Origin: Vulcanimicrobiota bacterium
GTDB lineage: Bacteria; Vulcanimicrobiota; Vulcanimicrobiia; Vulcanimicrobiales; Vulcanimicrobiaceae
Assembly: GCA_019233165.1 (NCBI GenBank)
Contig: JAFAMS010000319.1
Coordinates: forward strand, 1 to 6,867
Direction: 5' to 3'
DNA length: 6,867 nucleotides
The position numbers and the translations under genes were made by a program. Below the pieces are notes generated by a model. The model had not been told where the DNA came from. It searched no databases and was given only the letters and a program-made list of their open reading frames with translations. The first letter of the stretch is position 1. Each line of letters starts with the position of its first letter. Positions 1 to 4,613 of this stretch are shown one piece after another.

Positions 1-41
1 CGCGATTCACAAACCCCGGCGGAGCGCGTCGCCTCGCCTCG

Positions 42-72
42 GGCCTCCTGGCCGCTTCGCTTCAGGAGTGCC
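42..72. other. Imperfect inverted repeat of unknown role
   Basis: GGCCTCCTG at 42-50 can pair with CAGGAG at 63-68 and GCC at 70-72, leaving a single bulged T at 69 and a 12-base loop. No T-run follows on either side, so it does not look like a classical terminator. It lies just before the first small gene and could be an mRNA leader structure or an intergenic repeat. The motif CCTGGCC also occurs twice here (47-53 and 71-77). Nothing else is recognisable in bases 1-89. Confidence 0.25.
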
Positions 73-101
73 TGGCCGAATCGAGGATAATGGGGATTGG
101 T

Positions 102-311
102 ATGAGGCATGGGTTTCATTGTGAGGAGTGTGGCGAAGCCGTTTGGCCGGCTACTACGCGGGCGGAGTTGGTTTGGATTCGGAACCGGCAGCATGTCGTC
201 AAGGAAGTTGCGCAGCACATGCAGAGCGGGCTCGACTCGTGGATGAACGAGGCGTTGGACTTTCTCGAGCGGCACGGCGGCCACAGCGTCGTGCTCGTGC
301 GCCGAGGTTAG
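102..311 (+). CDS. Small CxxC protein, function unknown
   Basis: This 69-residue protein is not recognised. It begins MRHGFHCEECGEAVW, so Cys7 and Cys10 form a CxxC knuckle typical of half a zinc ribbon. No second CxxC pair follows, but His32, His39, His61 and His65 could serve as ligands or the site could form by dimerisation. The rest is mostly predicted helix, rich in charged residues, with no signal peptide or membrane segment. ATG at 102 is preferred because GGGGA lies five bases upstream. An in-frame ATG at 90 has only a poorly spaced GAGGA. The frame stays open back to base 1, so a longer protein starting before the window cannot be excluded. It is followed by a gap of about 105 bases and another small gene. 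Codon use is less GC-rich at third positions than in the lexA-dus cluster. Confidence 0.5.
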   Translation: MRHGFHCEECGEAVWPATTRAELVWIRNRQHVVKEVAQHMQSGLDSWMNEALDFLERHGGHSVVLVRRG

Positions 312-322
312 AGTTTGTGGCG

Positions 323-351
323 TTCACTCGACGGTGACATCCCGGTATATC
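323..351 (+). promoter_or_regulatory. Weak candidate promoter for the 418 gene
   Basis: TTCACT (323-328) and TATATC (346-351) are separated by 17 bases and each match four of six sigma-70 consensus positions. They lie in the gap between the two small genes, about 65 bases before the next start codon. The match is weak and could be chance. Confidence 0.25.
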
Positions 352-417
352 CACAAGGCGTCCAAGTCGGGCGAGGTGTAGGAACTGAGTCGCCCTGTTG
401 AACGGAAAGGGTTGCCG

Positions 418-718
418 ATGGGTAATAGTGCTGAGGCCGAGCGCTACTTCGCGATTGATTGGACGAAGGAGCCCGAGTCCGATCGCGATCGGAAGATTCG
501 GTCGGTCCTCTTGCGACGGAAGCTTTCGGATAGCCCTTTCGGCGCTGCGCTGTATCTCAGCGAGCAAATCGGTTTCAGAACCACTGAGGTTTCGAAAATG
601 GCCTCTGATTTTCGAGCAGCGTTGGGGCGAGGCTCAAACCGCTTGCGCCGCATGGCGCGATGAGAAAAAGCGTCGCGAGATCGAGGACGTGATTCGCGAA
701 GTGGACGCGGCGACATAA
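418..718 (+). pseudogene. Small unknown gene with apparent +1 frame switch
   Basis: No family is recognised. Reading starts at ATG 418, six bases after AAAGGG, and gives a plausible charged protein (MGNSAEAERYFAIDWTKEP...) up to about residue 60. In that frame it then degenerates into an Arg-rich tail and stops at 661-663. The next frame takes over with natural-looking sequence (FEQRWGEAQTACAAWRDEKK...) and ends at TAA 716-718. Removing one T from the TTTT at 609-612 joins the halves into a 99-residue protein (...SKMASDFEQRWGEA...). Removing one A from AAAA at 595-598 works almost as well. Explanations are a sequencing or assembly indel, a decayed gene, or programmed +1 slippage at TTT-CGA. 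The joined protein is soluble-looking with a C-terminal charged helix. A strong hairpin follows directly, which suits the end of a real transcription unit. Alternatively, the frame-1 ORF (418-663) alone is the gene. Confidence 0.45.
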
Positions 719-723
719 CAAGA

Positions 724-751
724 CGAGCCGCTTGCGCGGCTCGCTCATTTT
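724..751 (+). terminator. Rho-independent terminator, probably bidirectional
   Basis: CGAGCCGC (724-731) and GCGGCTCG (736-743) form a perfect 8-bp stem with a TTGC loop, followed on the plus strand by CTCATTTT. It sits six bases after the plus-strand stop at 718. On the minus strand the same stem is followed by TCTTGTT and lies 31 bases after the LysM gene stop. One hairpin therefore serves two convergent genes. A weaker second stem (CTCG/CGAG, 755-758 with 763-766) lies between it and the LysM stop. The T-runs are short, so termination may be partial. Confidence 0.62.
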
Positions 752-774
752 CGACTCGCTGGCGAGCGGGAGGG

Positions 775-1062
775 TTAGAGCGGGATTCGGATCCGCTGGC
801 CGGGTTGAAGCGCTGTCCCTGCGAGGTGGTTCTCGGAGACCACGCGGTCGATCGTCGATTGGACGTCGCCGCCTTCCGGCGTGTGGCTCGCGGTGAGCGT
901 CCAGAGGTTGTCCCCGGGCTTGACGACGACGGTCTGGTAGCGCTGTGGGCTTGCCGCGTAGAGGTGGCCGTTGGCCAGGGTCGGGATCGAGACCGCGAGG
1001 CTGAGGGACCCGAGCGCTATCAACGGCATTAGGGTGAAGCGGGACTTGCGGGTCGCGAACAT
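775..1062 (-). CDS. YneA-like membrane-anchored LysM protein, SOS-linked
   Basis: This 95-residue protein has a basic N-terminus (RKSR), a hydrophobic segment at about residues 10-30 (LMPLIALGSLSLAVSIPTLA) and one LysM domain at about 42-94. The LysM signature is visible as VVVKPGDNLW near its start and LQPGQRIRIP near its end. LysM binds peptidoglycan glycan chains, so the domain should sit outside the membrane, either anchored or released. ATG at 1062 is chosen because AGGA lies eight bases upstream; upstream GTG and TTG codons lack such a site. Size, layout and head-to-head position with lexA match Bacillus YneA, an SOS-induced inhibitor of cell division. Actinobacteria keep comparable division genes beside lexA (divS, Rv2719c). 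The predicted promoter starts at a LexA operator, which supports SOS induction. The division-inhibitor role is inferred from family and context; a general LysM wall protein is the alternative. Confidence 0.85.
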   Translation of the reverse strand: MFATRKSRFTLMPLIALGSLSLAVSIPTLANGHLYAASPQRYQTVVVKPGDNLWTLTASHTPEGGDVQSTIDRVVSENHLAGTALQPGQRIRIPL

Positions 1063-1089
1063 CTCGGCTTTCCTCACTATATCTTGTGG

Positions 1090-1103
1090 CAAACGTTTGT
1101 TCG
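1090..1103 (-). promoter_or_regulatory. LexA operator 1 (LysM gene side)
   Basis: On the minus strand the site reads CGAACAAACGTTTG, which fits the Gram-positive LexA (DinR/Cheo) box pattern CGAAC-N4-GTTYG. It lies just downstream of the predicted -10 box of the LysM gene, over the expected transcription start, where bound LexA would block transcription. Its centre is 61 bases from operator 2, about six helical turns, which would place both on the same face of the DNA. Confidence 0.85.
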
Positions 1104-1111
1104 TCCCCTAG

Positions 1112-1141
1112 ATTCTACCGCGGTTGCTTGCTCGGAGTCAA
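1112..1141 (-). promoter_or_regulatory. Promoter of the LysM (YneA-like) gene
   Basis: Read on the minus strand, TTGACT (1141-1136, five of six consensus) is followed after 18 bases by TAGAAT (1117-1112, five of six). The expected start is near 1105, giving a leader of about 43 bases to ATG 1062. LexA operator 1 begins right after the -10 box, and operator 2 lies ten bases upstream of the -35 box. A second -10-like TATAGT at 1081-1076 was discounted because its transcript would lack the ribosome binding site. Confidence 0.6.
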
Positions 1142-1150
1142 CCTTCTTTT

Positions 1151-1164
1151 CGAACGTATGTTTG
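1151..1164 (+). promoter_or_regulatory. LexA operator 2 (lexA side)
   Basis: CGAACGTATGTTTG matches the Gram-positive LexA box pattern CGAAC-N4-GTTYG. Its last three bases overlap the predicted lexA -35 box (1162-1167), so LexA bound here should repress its own gene. The LexA recognition helix encoded downstream (SSSTVQSHL) closely resembles that of Bacillus LexA, which supports this operator type. Confidence 0.87.
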
Positions 1165-1190
1165 CCTTTTGGGGCGGTTCCTGGTATCGT
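1162..1190 (+). promoter_or_regulatory. lexA promoter
   Basis: TTGCCT (1162-1167) and TATCGT (1185-1190) are separated by 17 bases; each matches four of six consensus positions, with a TG element just before the -10. The expected start is near 1197. An in-frame ATG at 1198 lies seven bases after the -10, so a leaderless lexA transcript with a longer N-terminus is a formal alternative to the TTG start at 1291. Confidence 0.55.
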
Positions 1191-1204
1191 GGCGCTAATG
1201 GAGC

Positions 1205-1222
1205 CAGTGTGTCCCCACACTG
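1205..1222 (+). promoter_or_regulatory. First hairpin of the lexA leader
   Basis: CAGTGTG (1205-1211) and CACACTG (1216-1222) form a perfect 7-bp stem with a TCCC loop. It begins about eight bases after the predicted lexA transcript start. It could protect the 5' end of the mRNA, or the DNA palindrome could bind a regulator. It does not match the LexA box pattern. Confidence 0.45.
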
Positions 1223-1243
1223 TGCCGACTGTATGGCATTGCT

Positions 1244-1262
1244 GCCGCTCGCGCCGAGCGGC
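1244..1262 (+). promoter_or_regulatory. Second hairpin of the lexA leader
   Basis: GCCGCTCG (1244-1251) and CGAGCGGC (1255-1262) form a perfect 8-bp GC-rich stem with a three-base loop. No T-run follows, so it is not an intrinsic terminator. It lies 28 bases before the predicted TTG start codon. Confidence 0.45.
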
Positions 1263-1270
1263 CCCGGTGC

Positions 1271-1283
1271 CTCCCCTGGGGAG
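1271..1283 (+). promoter_or_regulatory. lexA ribosome binding site inside a palindrome
   Basis: GGGGAG (1278-1283) is a strong Shine-Dalgarno sequence seven bases before TTG 1291 and decides that start. It is the right half of a perfect palindrome whose left half is CTCCCC (1271-1276). In RNA, CTCC can pair with GGAG around a five-base loop, which would hide the ribosome binding site. Whether this matters for expression is inference. Confidence 0.5.
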
Positions 1284-1290
1284 ACTCTCT

Positions 1291-1917
1291 TTGGCGGAAA
1301 TACCTACCACCGAACGGCAGCAGCGGATCCTCGAAGTGATCCGCGATTTCACGGCCGAGCGGGGCTACCCGCCGTCGGTCCGTGAGATCGGCGAGCGCGT
1401 CGGGCTCTCGTCCTCGTCGACGGTTCAATCCCATCTCAAGACGCTCGAGCGGCGCGGGCTCTTGCATCGCGACCCGACCAAACCGCGCGCCCTCGTCCCG
1501 GCAAACGGAAGCCGCACGCACGATTCGGAGGGTACCGACCGCCGCGTCGCGCACCTGCCGGTCGTCGGAAAGGTCGCGGCCGGCGTCCCGATCACTGCGG
1601 TCGAGAACGTCGAAGATACCTTCGCGCTTCCGAGCGGGTTCGTCCGCGATCCGGGCGCCTTCATCCTGAGGGTGAGCGGCAACTCGATGATCGACGCGGC
1701 GATCCTCGACGGCGACCTCATCGTCGTTCGTCCCAGCGCGGATGCGAAGAACGGCGAGATCGTCGTCGCGATGCTCGACGGCGAGGCGACGGTGAAGCGC
1801 TTCTACCGCGAGGCGGGGCGGATTCGGCTGCAACCGGAGAACCAAGCCCTGGAGCCAATCTACGCGGACGATGTCACCATCGTCGGTCGCGTGGAAGCCG
1901 TTATTCGCAAGCTCTAA
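1291..1917 (+). CDS. lexA: LexA, SOS-response repressor and autoprotease
   Basis: LexA represses DNA-damage genes and cuts itself when RecA filaments form on single-stranded DNA. The 208-residue protein has an N-terminal winged helix-turn-helix (about 6-68, with GYPPSVREIGERVGLSSSST at 25-44) and a C-terminal S24 protease domain. The cleavage site is Ala97-Gly98 (KVAAGVP), the catalytic Ser132 lies in SGNSMID, and the catalytic Lys169 in ATVKRF. Spacings from the cleavage glycine to Ser (34) and from Ser to Lys (37) equal those of E. coli LexA, so the enzyme looks intact. TTG 1291 is chosen for the GGGGAG seven bases upstream and the normal length. The in-frame ATG at 1198 would add 31 residues (MEPVCPHTVP...) unlike any LexA N-terminus and with less typical codons. 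The DNA-binding region closely resembles the Bacillus type, matching the operators at 1090 and 1151. The gene is divergent from the LysM gene and overlaps the permease gene downstream. Confidence 0.97.
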   Translation: MAEIPTTERQQRILEVIRDFTAERGYPPSVREIGERVGLSSSSTVQSHLKTLERRGLLHRDPTKPRALVPANGSRTHDSEGTDRRVAHLPVVGKVAAGVPITAVENVEDTFALPSGFVRDPGAFILRVSGNSMIDAAILDGDLIVVRPSADAKNGEIVVAMLDGEATVKRFYREAGRIRLQPENQALEPIYADDVTIVGRVEAVIRKL

Positions 1918-3043
1918 GTTCACGGAGGCGCTGCGCGCGGTCGGCGAGGCGCCGGGCCTGGCCGCTCTTCGCGCGGCGCTCCGCACCGGCTTCGGCGCGT
2001 TCGTCGTCGCGATCGTCGCCTTCGCCCTCGCGGGTGCCGGGACGAACGTCCTGGCTCGGATCGCAGCTGCGCTCGTCCCGGCGCTCGGGGCGATGTCGCT
2101 CGCCCTCGTCGTCGCGTTCTCGCTCGAGCTCGCACGGCGACTCGAAATCCCGCAAGCTCTCGCCGTAACCGCTTCGGCGGCCGCATTCGCGCTCGGCCTA
2201 CCGCCGCAGTTGCCGTCGCAGCCGATCGACTTTTTCCGGATGCTTGGCGGGAGCGGTCTGCTGCTCGCGATCCTCGTCTGCTTCGCGTTCGCGGGGGCGA
2301 CGGTGCTCTTGCGAAACGTCGCGCCGCCGCGCTATGCGCCGTGCATGGCGGCGTTCTACCTCGTCGTCGCCGTCTTTTGGATGCGCACGTTCGGGATCTC
2401 GCTCGCCGACGCCGTGAGCGCGGCGCTGCGGCCGCTCGGAGGGCTCGGCGACAGCTTCGCCGCGTTGCTGACGATCGTTGCAGTCGAGACGCTGCTGTGG
2501 CTCGTCGGAATCCACGGGCCGGCGATGCTCGCGGCGATCGTCACTCCCGTGTATCTCACCTTGCAAAGCCAGAACGCGGCCGCGTATGCCGCCGGCGCGC
2601 CGCTCCCGCACCTCGTCACGACGAGCACGTTCCTTTTCGTCTTCATCGGCGGCGCAGGCTCGACGTTTCCGCTCGTCCTGCTGATGCTGCGCAGCCGCCT
2701 GCGCAGCTTGCGAATCCTCGCGGCGGCCTGCGTCTGGCCCGGGTTCTGCGGGATCAACGAACCGCTGGTCTTCGGCCTGCCACTCGTCTTCGAGCCCGTG
2801 TTCGCGTTCCCGTTCGTCGCCGTTCCGCTCGTTCTCTCGGCGACGACGTACGCGGCGTTTGCCTCGGGTTTGGTTGCGCGACCGGCATTTTACGTGCCGT
2901 CCTCGATTCCGATCTTCGTCAACGCGTTTCTGGCAACCGCGGATTGGCGCGCGTGCGGCCTCGTGTTCGTCAACATCGTGGTCGCCGCGGCGATCTATCT
3001 TCCGTTCTTGCGCATCTACGAGCGCAGCCGTGAGGCGGCGTGA
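1871..3043 (+). CDS. PTS EIIC-like sugar permease (lactose/cellobiose type)
   Basis: This 390-residue integral membrane protein has about ten hydrophobic segments between residues 40 and 380. It carries the hallmarks of PTS EIIC of the lactose/cellobiose/diacetylchitobiose group: GIHGPAM at 213-219, IGGAGSTFPLVLL at 259-271 and INEPLVFGLPLV at 295-306. In ChbC-type EIIC structures a His and a Glu from these motifs hold the sugar; here they are His215 and Glu297 at similar spacing. EIIC forms the channel that carries sugar while EIIB phosphorylates it. No EIIA, EIIB, EI or HPr domain is fused or encoded nearby, so phosphorylating transport is unproven. Substrate is unknown. The only ATG is at 1871, overlapping lexA by 47 bases; no in-frame GTG or TTG follows before the first membrane segment, though a rare CTG start remains possible. 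Its stop overlaps the next gene by four bases. Confidence 0.85.
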   Translation: MSPSSVAWKPLFASSKFTEALRAVGEAPGLAALRAALRTGFGAFVVAIVAFALAGAGTNVLARIAAALVPALGAMSLALVVAFSLELARRLEIPQALAVTASAAAFALGLPPQLPSQPIDFFRMLGGSGLLLAILVCFAFAGATVLLRNVAPPRYAPCMAAFYLVVAVFWMRTFGISLADAVSAALRPLGGLGDSFAALLTIVAVETLLWLVGIHGPAMLAAIVTPVYLTLQSQNAAAYAAGAPLPHLVTTSTFLFVFIGGAGSTFPLVLLMLRSRLRSLRILAAACVWPGFCGINEPLVFGLPLVFEPVFAFPFVAVPLVLSATTYAAFASGLVARPAFYVPSSIPIFVNAFLATADWRACGLVFVNIVVAAAIYLPFLRIYERSREAA

Positions 3044-4308
3044 TCGAAGCGATCCTCGCCGAATTCTCGGGCTCCGAGCGGGTCGCAGAGGCCGCTCGAA
3101 AGGCTGCGTGGGCGCTCGAGCCGCGCGATCTCGACGTGCGCGCGCGTATTCGGATGCGCGTCGTCTCCGCATTCCTCGAAGAGGGCCTGGCAGAATCGGA
3201 TTTGGCAGGGACGACCGGCTACGGCTACGACGATGCGGCACGGACGCGCTACGAATCGCTGCTGGCGCGCGTTTTTCGCGGCGACCGCGCGCTCGCGCGC
3301 TTGACCTTCGCGAGCGGGACGCATGCGATCGTTACGACGCTCGCCGCGTGCGCCGCGCCCGGCGAGACGATTCTCTCCGCCGCGGGGCGGCCGTACGACA
3401 CGCTCCACCACGCGCTCGTCACGGCGCCGTACTCGCTCGTCTCGACGGGTGTCGGCTACGCGGAAGTCGAGCTCGATCCGCAGCTGCGCTTCGATCCCGT
3501 GGCGCTCGCCGAGTCGCTCGCGACGTCGACGCCGCGCGTGATCTTCGTGCAGCGCTCGCGCGGGTATTCGCCGCGCCCGTCGCTTGCGATCGCCGAGATC
3601 GAGGAGCTCGTCAACGTCGTGCGCTCGTTCGCGCCGAACATCTTCATCGTCGTCGACAACTGCTACGGCGAGTTCGTCGAGGAGCGTGAGCCGCTGGAGG
3701 TCGGTGCCGACGCGATCGTGGGTTCGCTGATCAAGAACGTCGGCGGCGGTCTCGCCCCGACCGGTGCGTACGTCGTTGGAAGCGCCGAGGTGATCGAGCG
3801 CGTCGCTGCGCGCCACTACGCGCCCGGGTTGGGGACCGCGCTCGGTCCTTCGCTCGGTTTCGGCCGCGCGCTCGTCCAAGGTTTGTTCGCGGCGCCTGCG
3901 ATCGTCGGCGAATCGTTACGCGGCCTCGACTTCGCCGCGGCGCTTTTCAGCGAGCTCGGTTTCGAGGTCGAACCGCTCGCCGGCGCGCCGCGCAGCGACA
4001 CGGTGCAAGCGATCTCACTCGGGAGCGCGGACGCCCTGCTCCGCTTCGCGCGGGGATTGCAGCAGACGCTCCCGATCAACGCGAAGTTCGCGCCGGTCCC
4101 CGGAGCGGTGCCTGGCTACGTCGACGAGGTGGTGATGTCGAGCGGCGCGTTCGTCGCGGGCTCGACGCTCGAGCTATCGTGCGACGGCCCGCTTCGGCCG
4201 CCGTTCCAAGTCTATCTTCAAGGGGGAACCCTCGCGGAGCACGTCGCGCTCGGCGCGCTCTCTGCCGCGGACGCCGTCCTGAAGGGACCCGAGGCGGAGC
4301 AAAGGTAG
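3040..4308 (+). CDS. PLP enzyme, methionine gamma-lyase / aluminium-resistance (YnbB) family
   Basis: This 422-residue protein belongs to the fold-type I PLP enzymes annotated as methionine gamma-lyase family or aluminium-resistance protein (Pfam Met_gamma_lyase, B. subtilis YnbB). Visible features are the family motif YGYDD at 61-65, a cofactor phosphate-binding segment ASGTHAI at 91-97, Asp206 in VDNCYGEF (pairs with the PLP ring nitrogen) and Lys232 in SLIKNVGGG, the expected Schiff-base lysine. The C-terminal domain carries SSGAFVAGSTLELSCD near 367-382. Length is normal and all key residues are present. The enzyme is cytosolic; a role in cleaving sulfur amino acids is inferred from the fold, and the true substrate of this subfamily is poorly known. 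GTG 3040 is the start: it forms a GTGA overlap with the permease stop and has GAGG four bases upstream, indicating translational coupling. In Bacillus the homologue sits near hflX and glnR, which are absent here. Confidence 0.92.
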   Translation: MIEAILAEFSGSERVAEAARKAAWALEPRDLDVRARIRMRVVSAFLEEGLAESDLAGTTGYGYDDAARTRYESLLARVFRGDRALARLTFASGTHAIVTTLAACAAPGETILSAAGRPYDTLHHALVTAPYSLVSTGVGYAEVELDPQLRFDPVALAESLATSTPRVIFVQRSRGYSPRPSLAIAEIEELVNVVRSFAPNIFIVVDNCYGEFVEEREPLEVGADAIVGSLIKNVGGGLAPTGAYVVGSAEVIERVAARHYAPGLGTALGPSLGFGRALVQGLFAAPAIVGESLRGLDFAAALFSELGFEVEPLAGAPRSDTVQAISLGSADALLRFARGLQQTLPINAKFAPVPGAVPGYVDEVVMSSGAFVAGSTLELSCDGPLRPPFQVYLQGGTLAEHVALGALSAADAVLKGPEAEQR

Positions 4309-4317
4309 CAGACGGTC

Positions 4318-4611
4318 GTGTACATCCTCGAGATCATGAGCGGGCCCCTCGACGGCAAGACCTGGACGTTCGAAAACGAGATCACGATCGGACGCGACGA
4401 TCGGGTCGCGACCGCCTGCATCACGATCGATCGCTACGTTTCCCGCAAGCACGCGCGTTTGTGGGAGTCGGACGGAAAGCTTCGCATCGAAGATCTCGCC
4501 AGCCGCAACGGGACGCGGCTGGGCGGAAAGCCGGTGAACGGGAACACCGATCTCGAGCTCGGCGAGCCGTTCACGGTCGGCAGAACCATGCTCCGGGTGA
4601 CGAAGGCCTGA
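4318..4611 (+). CDS. Stand-alone FHA domain protein
   Basis: The 97-residue product is essentially one forkhead-associated domain, a beta-sandwich that binds phosphothreonine peptides. Conserved positions are all present: Gly25-Arg26 (TIGR), Ser42 and His45 (VSRKHARL) and Asn64-Gly65-Thr66 (ASRNGTRL). The Arg, Ser and Asn are those that usually contact the phosphothreonine. There is no signal peptide, membrane segment or fused domain. It should act as an adaptor for a Ser/Thr kinase, but no kinase or phosphatase gene lies in the window and its partner is unknown. The start is GTG 4318, nine bases after the PLP enzyme stop. AAAGG lies 12 bases upstream, longer than ideal, so expression may depend on coupling. 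CoaBC follows after only two bases. Confidence 0.93.
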   Translation: MYILEIMSGPLDGKTWTFENEITIGRDDRVATACITIDRYVSRKHARLWESDGKLRIEDLASRNGTRLGGKPVNGNTDLELGEPFTVGRTMLRVTKA

Positions 4612-4613
4612 CG

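Noticed and set aside
199..567. Minus-strand open frame of 122 codons across the first two small genes
   Set aside because: It runs antisense to two frames with ribosome sites and more natural codon use, and its product shows no motif.
1076..1081. -10-like TATAGT on the minus strand before the LysM gene
   Set aside because: The transcript would start inside the ribosome binding site and there is no matching -35; the pair at 1141-1112 is better.
1195..1986. Minus-strand open frame of 263 codons opposite lexA
   Set aside because: It lies fully across an intact lexA and gives an Arg/Asp/Ala-rich shadow sequence without any recognisable motif.
2198..3241. Long minus-strand open frame of 347 codons opposite the permease
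   Set aside because: Its Arg/Asp/Glu-rich, low-complexity product is typical of antisense frames in GC-rich genes, and the plus strand encodes a clear EIIC protein.
4179..4613. Long N-terminal extension of CoaBC in the same open frame
   Set aside because: It overlaps the FHA gene in another frame and is Arg-rich noise. The CoaC domain begins properly at ATG 4614 with a ribosome site.
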